The translations under genes were made by a program, and so were the position numbers. Shown here piece by piece: positions 32,927 to 42,570 of a stretch of 64,000 nt of DNA. Source of the DNA: Pyrinomonadaceae bacterium (GTDB lineage Bacteria > Acidobacteriota > Blastocatellia > Pyrinomonadales > Pyrinomonadaceae); contig JANWYH010000007.1 of assembly GCA_025054715.1 (NCBI GenBank), positions 1 through 64,000 on the forward strand. The letters run 5' to 3'. The notes under the pieces are model-generated. The model did not search any database. It was not told the DNA's origin and saw only the letters and a program-made list of their open reading frames with translations. Each line of letters begins with the position of its first letter. Positions within the stretch are counted from its first letter, which is position 1.

Positions 32927-34939
32927 ATGAAAGTTTTTTACGTTACCACGCCGATTTACTACGCTAATAGTTTGCCGCATCTTGGGCATCTATATACGAC
33001 TACTGTTGCTGATGTAATCACTAAGCATAAGCGTCAGCGTGGATTTGACGCTTTTTTTCTGACAGGCACCGATGAGCACGGCATTAACATTCAGCGGGCA
33101 GCCGAAAAGGCAGGTAAGACGCCAAAAGAACAGGTTGATTATATTGCATCAGAGCTTAAGAAGATGTTTGCTGATTTCGGCATAGTTGAGGACGAGAATG
33201 GTTATTCTATTTTCATGCGGACTACGGAGCAATTTCATTATGAAGGCGCGCAGCATTTTTGGCGGCAGATAGCAAAAAATAAGACTCCGAAGGGTAATCC
33301 GAACATTTACAAAGGTTATTATGAAGGTTGGTTTTGTGCTCCTTGCGCTGCTTTCAAGACTGAGGATGAATACGAAGTTAGAGAAGGTGCAGAGGCCCCT
33401 TTTTGCTTGATTCATGAAAAACCCTTGGACAGAGTATCCGAAGAAAGCTACTTTTTTCGGCTTTCCGATTATTCAGAAGTGCTTCTTGAGATAATACATA
33501 AACACCCCGAGAAAATTCGTCCCGAAGCTAGAAGAAACGAGGTAATAGCATTTATTGAGCGGGGATTGCAAGACCTTTCAATATCTCGCGAGCGCAGAAG
33601 TGTTAATTGGGGAATTCCAGTTCCGGACGATCAAAATCATGTTATGTATGTTTGGCTTGATGCTCTTTCCAATTACATAACGGCGCTGGGCTACGGAAAT
33701 AAACAGAAAAGCGGTTTCGAAAAATACTGGAAACACGCTCATCACCTGGTTGGCAAAGACATTCTGCGTTTCCACACAGTTTATTGGTGGGCTTTTTTAC
33801 TTGCAGCTGGGCTTGATTTGCCTCAGGTGGTTTTTGCCCATGGAATGTGGCTAGACGCTCAAGGCAGAAAAATGGGAAAGACGCTTGGGAATGTAGTTGA
33901 ACTTGATATTCTAAAAAAGCATTTCCAAGTTGATGCAATCAGGTATTTTTTCTTGCGTGAAATGGTTTTCGGTCAAGATGGAAATTTTGGTTATGAAAAT
34001 TTGATCGATCGAGTAAATGCAGATTTGGCAAATGGTTTAGGAAATCTTGTGTCTAGAACGCTTGCGATGGTCGAAAAATACTGTAAAGGACGGATTCCTA
34101 GTTGCAAGATTAGTCAAGAAAACCGCATTCTTACAAAACATGAAATGACGAGTCTCGACGAGCAAGAAATCGTAACTACTCTTGAACACGCGAGGGATGA
34201 GTTTATAAGACGTTTCGATAACTTTGAGTTCAGTCAGGCTCTCGAGGTGATTTGGAAAGTTATTGCAAAGGTTGACAAGATGATAACAGACTCAAAGCCT
34301 TGGGAGCTTGCAAAGCAGCAACATCAGACAGAAGCCCTGAATGCGCTACTTTATCGTGCAGTTGAAACTATTAGGTGGCTTGCAGTTTTGCTTTATCCGG
34401 TTTTACCTGATGCAACGCGCCGAATCTATAGACAGATTGGTTTAGAGGGCGATCCAGCGAAGGTAAATCCTGAAAATCTTCGATGGGGTGAGCTACCAGA
34501 AGGCATAAGGATTCAAAAGGTCGAAGCAGTTTTTCCTAGAATTGATAAAAGAGGCGTTATGAACGAGATAATGAATGAAGCTAAAGTAGAAAAGCAAGAG
34601 GCAGAAGATTACATTACAATAGAAGATTTCTTAAAGGTTGATCTTCGTGTAGGCGAGATCAAAGGGGCTGAGAAAGTTCCCGATGCAGATAAGCTCTTGC
34701 GTCTAGAGGTTGATTTAGGAGAGGAAAAGCCGCGTCAGATTCTAGCTGGGCTTGCTGAATACTATAGTCCCGAAAAGCTTATAGGTAGGAAAGTTGTTGT
34801 GGTGGCTAATCTAAAGCCGAGAAAAATACGCGGATTGGAGTCACAAGGCATGATTTGCGCAGCTAGCCTTAATAAAGACGATATACCAGCGATTGCGACA
34901 TTTATTGAGGAAGTAAAAAATGGGGCAAGGTTGAAGTGA
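32927..34939 (+). CDS. metG: Methionyl-tRNA synthetase
   Basis: Charges tRNA-Met. A 670-residue class I synthetase: HLGH (18-21), a CP zinc knuckle with CAPC and CLIH, catalytic NWGIPVPDD and WLDALSNYITALGY, the KMSKS-equivalent GRKMGKTLGN, anticodon domain, and a C-terminal Trbp111-like tRNA-binding domain (EDFLKVDLRVGEIKGAEKVPDADKLL to GLESQGMICAA, about 565-668, given as start and end). The KMSKS loop is KMGKT (315-319), Ser to Gly at the third position, which is unusual. No Shine-Dalgarno is visible. The stop overlaps the tatD start (TGATG). Confidence 0.96.
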   Translation: MKVFYVTTPIYYANSLPHLGHLYTTTVADVITKHKRQRGFDAFFLTGTDEHGINIQRAAEKAGKTPKEQVDYIASELKKMFADFGIVEDENGYSIFMRTTEQFHYEGAQHFWRQIAKNKTPKGNPNIYKGYYEGWFCAPCAAFKTEDEYEVREGAEAPFCLIHEKPLDRVSEESYFFRLSDYSEVLLEIIHKHPEKIRPEARRNEVIAFIERGLQDLSISRERRSVNWGIPVPDDQNHVMYVWLDALSNYITALGYGNKQKSGFEKYWKHAHHLVGKDILRFHTVYWWAFLLAAGLDLPQVVFAHGMWLDAQGRKMGKTLGNVVELDILKKHFQVDAIRYFFLREMVFGQDGNFGYENLIDRVNADLANGLGNLVSRTLAMVEKYCKGRIPSCKISQENRILTKHEMTSLDEQEIVTTLEHARDEFIRRFDNFEFSQALEVIWKVIAKVDKMITDSKPWELAKQQHQTEALNALLYRAVETIRWLAVLLYPVLPDATRRIYRQIGLEGDPAKVNPENLRWGELPEGIRIQKVEAVFPRIDKRGVMNEIMNEAKVEKQEAEDYITIEDFLKVDLRVGEIKGAEKVPDADKLLRLEVDLGEEKPRQILAGLAEYYSPEKLIGRKVVVVANLKPRKIRGLESQGMICAASLNKDDIPAIATFIEEVKNGARLK

Positions 34940-35772
34940 TGTATTTAGTGGATTCTCACTGTCACGTAGATAGTTCCGTTTTTGACTTAGATCGCGAAAA
35001 TGTAATTGAGCGTGCTTTTTCGTCTGGGGTCATCGCAATGCTGAATGTTGCGACTGGAAGTCCTGGGGGAGATTCTTTTGAAAAGACCATTGAGCTTGCC
35101 AGAAGTTACGATCAGATTTTTGCTTCGGTTGGAATTCATCCGCATGATGCTAAAGAATACTCGCTCGAAGTTGAAAATAGGTTGATTCGGTTAGTCAAAG
35201 AGAATGAGAAGATAATAGCTTGGGGCGAGATTGGGTTAGATTTTTACTATAATCATAGTCCGCAAGATGTCCAAATAAAAGTTTTCCGAAGGCAAATAGA
35301 AGTTGCTATTGATTTAGGCTTGCCCATAATCGTTCATAGCCGCAATGCAGATGATGAAACTCTTTCTATTTTGCTTGAATACTCATCTGATAAGGCTTTT
35401 CGTGGAGGTATAATGCATTGCTTCGGCGGAAGCGCTCAAATGGCAGAAAAGCTTGTCGAAAGAGGATTTTTGATAAGTTTTGCTGGAAATGTAACTTTTA
35501 AGAATGCGGAAAATTTAAGGCGTGCTGCTGGAATTGTTCCGATTGATAAGCTGCTAGTTGAAACCGACAGCCCTTTTCTTGCTCCTGTGCCGGTTCGCGG
35601 TCGTAGATGCGAACCTTCGTTTGTTAGACATACGGCTGAGTTTTTGGCTAAATTTCGTGGGATTAATTTTGACGAACTTGCATACAAAACCACTCAAAAC
35701 TTTCTTCGGTTTTTTATGTCACACGACCGATCGATTGCTTATTTTGAGAAAATACTTGCTTTAAGACAATGA
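34939..35772 (+). CDS. tatD: TatD-family metal-dependent hydrolase/DNase
   Basis: A 277-residue TIM-barrel metallohydrolase with the family's metal sites: DSHCHVD at the N-terminus, WGEIGLDFYYNHSP, PIIVHSRNADDE, GIMHCFGGSAQ and VETDSPFLAPVPVRGRR. E. coli TatD acts as a 3'-5' exonuclease in DNA repair; close relatives proofread or hydrolyse other substrates. It commonly follows metG, as it does here, with overlapping stop and start codons. A GTG at 34936 is an alternative start two bases before the metG stop. Its own stop overlaps the FkbM methyltransferase start (ATGA). Confidence 0.93.
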   Translation: MYLVDSHCHVDSSVFDLDRENVIERAFSSGVIAMLNVATGSPGGDSFEKTIELARSYDQIFASVGIHPHDAKEYSLEVENRLIRLVKENEKIIAWGEIGLDFYYNHSPQDVQIKVFRRQIEVAIDLGLPIIVHSRNADDETLSILLEYSSDKAFRGGIMHCFGGSAQMAEKLVERGFLISFAGNVTFKNAENLRRAAGIVPIDKLLVETDSPFLAPVPVRGRRCEPSFVRHTAEFLAKFRGINFDELAYKTTQNFLRFFMSHDRSIAYFEKILALRQ

Positions 35773-36623
35773 ATAAAATCCTCTACTGTTGGCAGAATCT
35801 TAAGTGGCATGTCAAGTATTATCTTCCCGAGCACGAAGTAAAGCTTGAAACGAAAAATGGTGTTTTAAGCTTTTCCAGCAAAGATTGGCTTATCGGTAAG
35901 CAATTATTCATTCATCGCAGCTATGAAATAGAATTTATTGACTCTGTAACCGAATTTCTAAAGGACAACAATTTGCTTTACGGTGACGCCATTTGCGATG
36001 TTGGAGCTAATGTCGGAATGATTGCTATAGCTTTTCTTCGTAGAGGGATTTTTTCGAAAGCCTTAGCTTTTGAGCCTTTTCCGAAAAGTTTTGAGTTTTT
36101 AGTTAAAAATGTAAAGCAAAATAGTTTAGAGGGAAAAATTCTTTGTTTTCAAGTGGCACTATCTTCGGAAGATGGTGTTGCAGAGTTTGAGATTTCAGAA
36201 GAAAATTCAGGTGATAATCGGGTACGTAAGATAGGCTTTCCCGGTGAAATGAAAGAAGAAAAACGGATGGTCATTAGTGTTCAAAAGAGAAGTTTTGATT
36301 CTATTGTGATTAGTCAGGAGATTAGTCCCGATGACATAGGTCTTGTATGGCTTGATATTCAGGGACATGAAGGATATTTTTTTGAAGGAGCGAAGAAGTT
36401 TTTTCAAAGGAAGCGAGTTCCTACGGTCTGCGAATTCTGGGCTTATGGCATCAGGCGTTCAGGAATGACTTCAGATAGGTTCTGCAGGACTTTGCAGAGT
36501 TTATTTCAGAGGTTTTGGCTTTTTGACGAAGGAAAATTTGTTGAGTATCGAATAGATTACATCAAAAATTTATTTGAGCGTTTTAGTGATAGAAGGCAGG
36601 TTGCGCAAGTAATTCTGTTTTGA
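35769..36623 (+). CDS. FkbM-family methyltransferase
   Basis: A 284-residue SAM-dependent methyltransferase. The core shows AICDVGANVGMIAIAFLRRG (motif I), ALAFEPFPKSFEFLVKNVKQN (motif II, the acidic Glu binding ribose) and DIGLVWLDIQGHEGYFFEGA, the FkbM signature D-(I/V)-x-G-x-E. Such enzymes O-methylate sugars or small molecules; the acceptor is unknown. The 110 N-terminal residues are only loosely conserved. Coupling to tatD by an ATGA overlap is probably an operon convenience and not functional evidence. Confidence 0.85.
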   Translation: MNKILYCWQNLKWHVKYYLPEHEVKLETKNGVLSFSSKDWLIGKQLFIHRSYEIEFIDSVTEFLKDNNLLYGDAICDVGANVGMIAIAFLRRGIFSKALAFEPFPKSFEFLVKNVKQNSLEGKILCFQVALSSEDGVAEFEISEENSGDNRVRKIGFPGEMKEEKRMVISVQKRSFDSIVISQEISPDDIGLVWLDIQGHEGYFFEGAKKFFQRKRVPTVCEFWAYGIRRSGMTSDRFCRTLQSLFQRFWLFDEGKFVEYRIDYIKNLFERFSDRRQVAQVILF

Positions 36624-36653
36624 AGATGTGTTAAGCTAAACTTAGAGGTTAAG

Positions 36654-37658
36654 ATGCTTACTTTTGTTTCAAGAAAGGAAGACGTTTCTGAGAAGTTTTT
36701 TTCGATAATTAAAAGCGAAATGAGCTTAATCGAAATAGAGTTTGAACAACAGGCCAGTTCAAACGTCCAAGTAATTGATTACTTGGGGGATTATTTGAGG
36801 GTTTCTGGTGGGAAGAGGCTTCGTCCGGCTTTGTGTGTTTTATCGCATCATTGTATTAGTGGGGGGAAGGTGTCGGAGAGTCTTATAAAAATGGCAACAG
36901 TGATGGAGATGTTGCATACTGCGACGTTGGTTCATGATGACATAATTGACAACGCAGAAAAAAGACGCAATCGCCCTTCTGTCAATGCCCGATTTGGTAA
37001 TCAGACGGCGGTTTTGATGGGTGACTGGCTTTATATGAAAGCGTTTGAAGTTTCTCTAAAGGAGAGAAACCTTGAAATTTTAGATATTTTAACGAATGTA
37101 ACTAGAAAAATGACCGAAGGCGAATTGATTCAACTTACAACGATTGGTCGGATCGATATTTCTGAAGAGGAATACTTTGATATTTTACGAAGAAAAACTG
37201 CGTATCTTTTTTCTGCCTGCTGTGAAATTGGAGCGATTCTTGCGGGGGCGGATGATTCTGCGAAAGTGGCGCTTCGCGAATATGGGATGAATCTTGGAAT
37301 AGCTTTTCAACTAACGGACGATTTGCTAGATTTTAGCTCGAGCGATGAAGTTTTAGGTAAGTCGGCAGGAGCAGATTTGATTGAGGGAAAAGTGACATTG
37401 CCACTGATTTTATTACTCGAAAAGAAACCTGAATTTGCCGAAAAACTAAAGATTATCATGTATGACGGAAACTATGATAGAATCTCGCGCGAGGAGATTT
37501 TAAGAGAATTAGAAGAGTCCGGAGCAATTGAGAAAGCTCGTAAACAAGCGAATGACTTTGCTGAAAAAGCGAAAAAAAATCTTGAACTTTTGTTGAATTC
37601 GGAGTATCGTTCTACATTAGAGGCAATTTGCTTATACATGGTGAAAAGAATAAAGTGA
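36654..37658 (+). CDS. Polyprenyl diphosphate synthase
   Basis: Extends isoprenoid chains by adding isopentenyl units; a 334-residue all-helical trans-prenyltransferase. GGKRLRPALCVLS, first aspartate-rich motif LVHDDIIDNAEKRRNRPS, ELIQLTTIGR and second motif FQLTDDLLDFSSSDEVLGKS are all present. Small and medium residues before the first DD motif (ATL at the 5th-4th positions) favour a long product such as the octaprenyl chain for quinones; this is inference. GAGG lies 7 bases before ATG 36654. The gene for IspG, an upstream step, lies 8 kb away. Confidence 0.92.
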   Translation: MLTFVSRKEDVSEKFFSIIKSEMSLIEIEFEQQASSNVQVIDYLGDYLRVSGGKRLRPALCVLSHHCISGGKVSESLIKMATVMEMLHTATLVHDDIIDNAEKRRNRPSVNARFGNQTAVLMGDWLYMKAFEVSLKERNLEILDILTNVTRKMTEGELIQLTTIGRIDISEEEYFDILRRKTAYLFSACCEIGAILAGADDSAKVALREYGMNLGIAFQLTDDLLDFSSSDEVLGKSAGADLIEGKVTLPLILLLEKKPEFAEKLKIIMYDGNYDRISREEILRELEESGAIEKARKQANDFAEKAKKNLELLLNSEYRSTLEAICLYMVKRIK

Positions 37659-37674
37659 GACTTTTCGATTCTAG

Positions 37675-38301
37675 ATGAGAACCAGAGTAGAGATTATGTT
37701 GGATGAGAATTTGATTGCGACGTTAGAGCAAAGTTTGCGACAGACGCGCAATGCACAGGATAGACTTTTGGCGCGTCTTAGAGAAGTTGAGGCTGAAGCT
37801 GAGAGATTAAGACAAGAAATCCAAGCTCTTGAAAATAGCGCTGCACAGACTGAGCAAGCAATCTATAGTCTCCTTGCCACAATGCGTTCCTCTGGGAGCA
37901 GGTATGAGAATGAAGCTGCCAGTTATGGTCAATCATTTGAAACCAACGAGCCTAGAAGCAGAAAAAGCGAATGGCTAAGATCGCAGCAAACAAGTCATAA
38001 ACAGGCGGAAGTTTCTTATATTAGTCAAAAACCTACGGCAGGCGCAGTTATAGAACCAATGAATCGGCGTTTTGCCGATAGAACTATAACACAAGCTTGC
38101 ACCTTGCTTTTACGTGAGGCTGGACGGCCGCTTCACGTAAATGAACTCTATAGGCTTTTGGTAGCCGGTGGCATGCAATTTAGAGGGAACAACCCGACGA
38201 TTTCAATAGCTGTTTCTCTTAATCGGAATCGCCGTTTTAGAAAGGTTGCACCAGGAACCTTTGATCTGGTCATAAGGGATGCTTCACAAGTTGCTTCCTA
38301 A
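37675..38301 (+). CDS. Coiled-coil protein with a HARE-HTH domain
   Basis: A 208-residue protein. Residues about 9-70 form a heptad-rich coiled coil (DENLIATLEQSLRQTRNAQDR onwards). A low-complexity linker follows. Residues about 135-205 fit the HARE-HTH (ASXL/RpoE-delta-like) winged helix: ITQACTLLLREAGRPLHVNE, LYRLLVAGGMQFRGNNP, NRRFRKVAPGTFDLV. In bacteria this fold binds DNA or RNA polymerase; this protein's target is unknown. A second ATG at residue 8 (37696) is a possible start. The last 18 bases overlap the convergent FHA gene. Confidence 0.75.
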   Translation: MRTRVEIMLDENLIATLEQSLRQTRNAQDRLLARLREVEAEAERLRQEIQALENSAAQTEQAIYSLLATMRSSGSRYENEAASYGQSFETNEPRSRKSEWLRSQQTSHKQAEVSYISQKPTAGAVIEPMNRRFADRTITQACTLLLREAGRPLHVNELYRLLVAGGMQFRGNNPTISIAVSLNRNRRFRKVAPGTFDLVIRDASQVAS

Positions 38302-39801
38302 AATGAGGTTTCGGTAAAGACTTGAGATGGGTTTATCCGTCTTTAGTCCAAATGATTGAGGGTTGTCAGCAACGATTGAAGCAGCGAAGAATTTTACAAG
38401 GTTTTCCTTTTGATTTCGGTTCTCGATAATTTTCCAAAAGTTAGCTCTATCTTGTGGAAGGCTGTTTGCCCACATCACAGCTTCTTGTTCGGTCATACCG
38501 AAAGCGGCAACTGCGTAGATGAAGTCGCCGTTAAAAATTTTAAAAACTAAAGCCTTTGTGTAAATAGCAGCCGTTTTTGCAGCACAGACTTGGTCTTTAT
38601 CGCTTAAAGAGCTTTCTGGGCACAAGTCTTTGTATCCACCCTTTTTAATAAAATCTTCGGAAAGCTGCCAAAGTCCTTCCAACTGTCCTCGCTTTTCCGG
38701 TTTGAATTTGCTTCTACTCATGGCAAGCAGAAATCCTAAAGGTGCGTCAAGTCCATTTTCTTTGTGAAATTCAATGTTTATCAAGTCGCGGTAAGCCTCA
38801 GCTCTATTAGAGAATCCTTCTTCTTTCGTATATTCTTCGGTTGCTCGTCTTACGGCTTCAAGAAAATCTTCTTCGAATTTGTAGTTCTGCCGATTTGAAA
38901 ATTGACTTATGATTTTTTGAATCATTCGTTGCGTTTCTATTAGAGAAATTTTTTCGGGTTTTCTTGGCAAATTAGAATTGATTTGATCTTCCGGCGTTTC
39001 TGTCACTTGATCTTCTGATGTCGGTGGCGTAATGGTCTCGAAAGCGAGTAAAATCGAGCTAGATAAGATGCGATTTCCTTTTGTGTCTTCAATAAAAACC
39101 TGCAACGGGTAATTTCCACCGTCGGCAAGTTCAGGAAAGTCCTCAGGGTCAATCTTAGCCGAGAAAGGCTGCTCTTCGAGTTGTGCAATTTCATGATCAT
39201 TTAGTGATATGATGATTTGTCTTATGCAATCAGCATTTTCGACGCTTATTAAGATTTGAGTTTCTTGGCTTATAACATCGCCGTTTTCCGGGCTGTCTAT
39301 AATTGCTTTTGCTTTGCATTCTGAGTCTTTTCTAAGAACTAGTAGTAAAATTATTGAAAGTCCAAGAAGAAGTAAAAGAATTGTAAGAGCTAAAAAGGAT
39401 TTCTTAAATAACCGATTGTTTTGTTTTGCTTCGGGTTTTGATTCAGGTAATTGTTTATTATCTTCGTTTGATTTATGGGCGGTTTTTTCTGCGATTAGTT
39501 CTTCTTCGAGCGTTTCTTCTTCGATGATAAATTCTATTTCTGATGTTCCTCCTAGGTTTATAAGATCCTTATTTTTAAGTTGGACCGTCGAATGGATTGG
39601 CGAGTCGTTTAAGAAACTGCCATTACTGCTTTTTAGGTCAGTAAACCAGAATTCGCCGTTTCGGTATTCGATCTCGGCGTGGTAGCGAGAGACGTTCGAG
39701 TCTTGAATTATGATTTTGTTATCGGGAGCGCGTCCAATTGTTGTTATATTGTCTTCGAGAGGAAACTCTTTTTCGCCTATTTTTATTTTTGCCTTTTTCA
39801 T
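38284..39801 (-). CDS. FHA - membrane span - lysozyme-fold protein lacking the catalytic Glu
   Basis: A 505-residue bitopic protein. Residues 1-95 are an FHA domain ([24 protein letters not shown]). One span at about 135-157 places the rest outside the cytoplasm: an Ig-like domain (163-255), a Pro/Thr-rich linker, and a C-terminal domain (about 305-480) like lytic transglycosylases, with [14 protein letters not shown] (353-366), LEGLWQL (374-380) and a Cys pair. In active enzymes the first motif reads A-x-E-S-x-F; here the Glu position is R363. So it may bind glycan without cutting. The ATG overlaps the cystathionine beta-synthase stop (ATGA), implying one transcript. Confidence 0.75.
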   Translation of the reverse strand: MKKAKIKIGEKEFPLEDNITTIGRAPDNKIIIQDSNVSRYHAEIEYRNGEFWFTDLKSSNGSFLNDSPIHSTVQLKNKDLINLGGTSEIEFIIEEETLEEELIAEKTAHKSNEDNKQLPESKPEAKQNNRLFKKSFLALTILLLLLGLSIILLLVLRKDSECKAKAIIDSPENGDVISQETQILISVENADCIRQIIISLNDHEIAQLEEQPFSAKIDPEDFPELADGGNYPLQVFIEDTKGNRILSSSILLAFETITPPTSEDQVTETPEDQINSNLPRKPEKISLIETQRMIQKIISQFSNRQNYKFEEDFLEAVRRATEEYTKEEGFSNRAEAYRDLINIEFHKENGLDAPLGFLLAMSRSKFKPEKRGQLEGLWQLSEDFIKKGGYKDLCPESSLSDKDQVCAAKTAAIYTKALVFKIFNGDFIYAVAAFGMTEQEAVMWANSLPQDRANFWKIIENRNQKENLVKFFAASIVADNPQSFGLKTDKPISSLYRNLILGSNL

Positions 39802-41159
39802 AAGTCAAGCATATCAGCACGAGTGATAATACCTATGATTTGTCTGAATTCTTCTACGAGGACCGCGGGGAAATCTCTAAGTTTTGCCTTTATTTCTTCG
39901 ACGCTTGCATCAGCATGAACTACTGGAAAGCTTTTGTCCATTATTTCTGACACTTTTGCGTTTAGAAGCTCCCTGTTTTCAAGTAACCTTGCATAGACTT
40001 GGTTTTCCCGCAGGCTTCCAACAGATTGATTCTCTTCAAGAACGGGTATTTGTGTAACGCTATTTTGATTCATCTTTTTGAGTGCTTCAGCTACGGTTTC
40101 GTCCGGGGTCACGTAAATAAGTTCTTTTGGAGCTCCGTTGGATTTTGTTTCCACTATGAGACCAGCAGTTATTTTTTGAGGTTCTAGCAGGAGTTTTTCT
40201 TTCATCCACTCGTCGGAATGGTGCTTGGTAAGATAGTGCTCGCCCGTATCGCAGACTATAAAGACAACGACGGCATTTTCGTCTAAGTTTTTTGCAATTT
40301 TCACGACTGCGGCAAAATTTGTTCCTGTTGAACCACCACAAAAAATGCCTTCCTGGCGACTTAACAGACGAGACATCTCGAAAGATTCTCTGTCGGTGAT
40401 GTTGATTATTTCATCTATTATTTTCATGTCTGCATTTTCAACGGGCATGTTCTGTCCGATACCTTCGACTAGATAGGGCGTTGCTTCGGGAACCTTTCCT
40501 GTTTCCTTGTAGATTTTGAATATGGAGCCGTAGGGATCGGCTCCGATTATTCTAATGTTAGGATTTTTTTCTTTAAGGTAGCGGGCTGTGCCCGAGATTG
40601 TTCCACCTGTGCCTATTCCGGCGACGAAATGAGTTATTTTACCGTCCGTATCGCGCCAAATCTCAGGTCCCGTTGTTCGATAATGAGCTAGCGGGTTTGC
40701 TGGGTGACTGTATTGGTCCGGATAGAAAGAATTAGGTGTTTCTTTTGCTATTCTTTTTGCGGTTTCAAGATAGTGATCTGGGGCGCCGTATTTGGCAGCT
40801 GCTGGGCAAATTACTATGTCTGCTCCGAGAGCTTTTAAATAACGTCGCTTTTCTATTGAAACTTTGTCGGTCATGACGAAAATACATTTGTAACCGCGAA
40901 CAGCGGCAACTAAAGCTAAGCCAATTCCTGTGTTCCCAGATGTCGCTTCTATTATCGTGCCGCCAGGTTTTAGAATGCCCTTTTTTTCAGCATCTTCTAC
41001 CATAGAGATAGCAATTCTATCCTTTACGGAATAGCCGGGATTTAAGGATTCCATCTTAGCGAAGACTTGAGCTTTTATGCCGAATTGCCTTGTCAGGTTC
41101 TTGATTTTAACAAGTGGAGTATTTCCGACTAACTCGAGAACGCTTTCATAAACTTTCAT
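39798..41159 (-). CDS. Cystathionine beta-synthase
   Basis: A PLP enzyme condensing serine (or O-acetylserine) with homocysteine or sulfide. The 453 residues include the catalytic fold II domain: [11 protein letters not shown] with the Schiff-base Lys, [15 protein letters not shown] (substrate loop), [17 protein letters not shown] (phosphate loop) and [11 protein letters not shown]. Two C-terminal CBS motifs (about 335-453) form a regulatory Bateman module. This architecture matches bacterial CBS rather than cysteine synthase, which lacks the Bateman part. AAGGGTG precedes ATG 41159. It is cotranscribed with the FHA gene, an unexplained pairing. Confidence 0.93.
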   Translation of the reverse strand: MKVYESVLELVGNTPLVKIKNLTRQFGIKAQVFAKMESLNPGYSVKDRIAISMVEDAEKKGILKPGGTIIEATSGNTGIGLALVAAVRGYKCIFVMTDKVSIEKRRYLKALGADIVICPAAAKYGAPDHYLETAKRIAKETPNSFYPDQYSHPANPLAHYRTTGPEIWRDTDGKITHFVAGIGTGGTISGTARYLKEKNPNIRIIGADPYGSIFKIYKETGKVPEATPYLVEGIGQNMPVENADMKIIDEIINITDRESFEMSRLLSRQEGIFCGGSTGTNFAAVVKIAKNLDENAVVVFIVCDTGEHYLTKHHSDEWMKEKLLLEPQKITAGLIVETKSNGAPKELIYVTPDETVAEALKKMNQNSVTQIPVLEENQSVGSLRENQVYARLLENRELLNAKVSEIMDKSFPVVHADASVEEIKAKLRDFPAVLVEEFRQIIGIITRADMLDL

Positions 41160-41274
41160 GATCGCACCCTTAAGATTTACTTTTACCTTAAAACAACCTT
41201 AAATTTTACTCGTCACTAGCGTGAAGCTCAAACGTTGAAACTTTAACTTTTCAAAAAACGTAGATAATGAAGTT

Positions 41275-42555
41275 ATGAAAGGATGGGTAAAGGTTTTTGC
41301 AGTTTTATTTTTTCCGGTTTGTTTTTATTTTCAAGACGCTAGCGTTAATTCTGAAGAAGTAGAGCTTCGTCGCCAAGCATTTCAGAAAGTGTGGCAGACA
41401 GTAAACGACAAACACTATGATGAAACTTTTGGTGGCGTTGATTGGAAGCGGATTCGTGAAATATACGAGTCAAAAGCGATGCAAGCCAAGAGCAGAAGTG
41501 AATTTCACAAGATTTTAAATGAGATGTTAGGAGAATTAAAAATATCGCATATAGGAATTTTGGAAGAAGAAGACGTTTCACAGATAGTTTCGAGAAGTAA
41601 AACTGGCATCATCGGTATTGAAGTGAAGATGATTAATGCAGAGGCAGTTATTTTTCGTGTTGAGAAGGGTTCGACGGCTGAAAAAGCTGGTCTTAAAGTT
41701 GGTTTTTCAATTAAAGAAATAGACGGAAAAAGCGTGGATGAGATTCTTTCAAAGATTGAGGGGTACGTATTGAGTATTCGGGCAAGTGATAAGTTGAAGA
41801 GGTTATACCAAGAAAGATTCTTGCAACTGTGGCTTGAAGGCGAGCCAGGGACAAAGGTGGTCTTAGAAGTTGTTAATGAAATGGATCAGAGGCGAACTTA
41901 TGAAATTGAAAGGTACAAAGCAAATTACGAGTTAAGCGAGCAATTAGGAAATTTGCCACCTTTTCCCGTTGTGTTTGAGGCAAGAAGAGTGGCTGAAAAG
42001 GTAGGTTATATACGTTTTAATGCCTGGACAGTACCGCAGATACAAAAGTTAAGAGCAGCAATAAAAGAGTTTTCTGATACGATAGGACTTATTTTAGATT
42101 TAAGAGGAAATCCAGGTGGGATAGCTGGGATGGCATCAGGCCTTGCCGGGCTTTTGGTTAAGGAAAGAATATCTCTAGGAACGATGAAGGGTAGGACTGT
42201 CCAGCTAAATCTGATTGCTTACCCTCAGGAGGAGACTTATTCCGGTAAAGTTGTGATTTTGGTTGATCACGGAACAGGCTCAACAAGCGAAGTTTTTGCA
42301 GTTGGTTTACAAGAAAATGGTAGGGCTAAGATCATCGGTGAAGAAACGATGGGTGCGGCTCTTCCATCATACATTGAAGTTTTGCCAACTAAGGCTTTTT
42401 TCCAATATCCCATAATGGATTATAGGTCGCCAAAAGGAATTTTTGTGGAAGGCAGAGGTCTCGTTCCGGACGTAAAGGTTTTTCAAACACGAAAAAGTCT
42501 TCTCGAAGGTAAAGATTTGCCTTTAGAGATGGCTTTACAGGAGATTCTAAAGTAG
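41275..42555 (+). CDS. Exported S41-family peptidase with PDZ domain
   Basis: A 426-residue tail-specific-protease relative. Signal-like N-terminus (VFAVLFFPVCFYF), an S41 N-terminal helical region, a PDZ domain (about 112-165: GIIGIEVKMINAEAVIFRVE, STAEKAGLKVG) and the catalytic core with LILDLRGNPGG and GTGSTSEVFAVGLQENGRAK. The nucleophile is probably S336. The Lys of the Ser-Lys dyad, normally in TFGKG, is absent: the segment is GEETMGAALPS, as in the tricorn/IRBP-like branch of S41 that uses other residues. Substrate unknown. A GATAAT at 41263-41268 lies just before the start. Confidence 0.88.
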   Translation: MKGWVKVFAVLFFPVCFYFQDASVNSEEVELRRQAFQKVWQTVNDKHYDETFGGVDWKRIREIYESKAMQAKSRSEFHKILNEMLGELKISHIGILEEEDVSQIVSRSKTGIIGIEVKMINAEAVIFRVEKGSTAEKAGLKVGFSIKEIDGKSVDEILSKIEGYVLSIRASDKLKRLYQERFLQLWLEGEPGTKVVLEVVNEMDQRRTYEIERYKANYELSEQLGNLPPFPVVFEARRVAEKVGYIRFNAWTVPQIQKLRAAIKEFSDTIGLILDLRGNPGGIAGMASGLAGLLVKERISLGTMKGRTVQLNLIAYPQEETYSGKVVILVDHGTGSTSEVFAVGLQENGRAKIIGEETMGAALPSYIEVLPTKAFFQYPIMDYRSPKGIFVEGRGLVPDVKVFQTRKSLLEGKDLPLEMALQEILK

Positions 42556-42570
42556 TATGGGGGTTTAAAC

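Noticed and set aside
39314-39685. A 123-codon plus-strand frame opposite the FHA gene
   Set aside because: Serine-rich antisense shadow of a well-supported minus-strand protein.
41263-41275. Leaderless promoter for the S41 protease
   Set aside because: GATAAT is 6 bases before the ATG but the only good -35 (TTGAAA, 41235-41240) is 22 bases away, so it was left out of the leaderless list.
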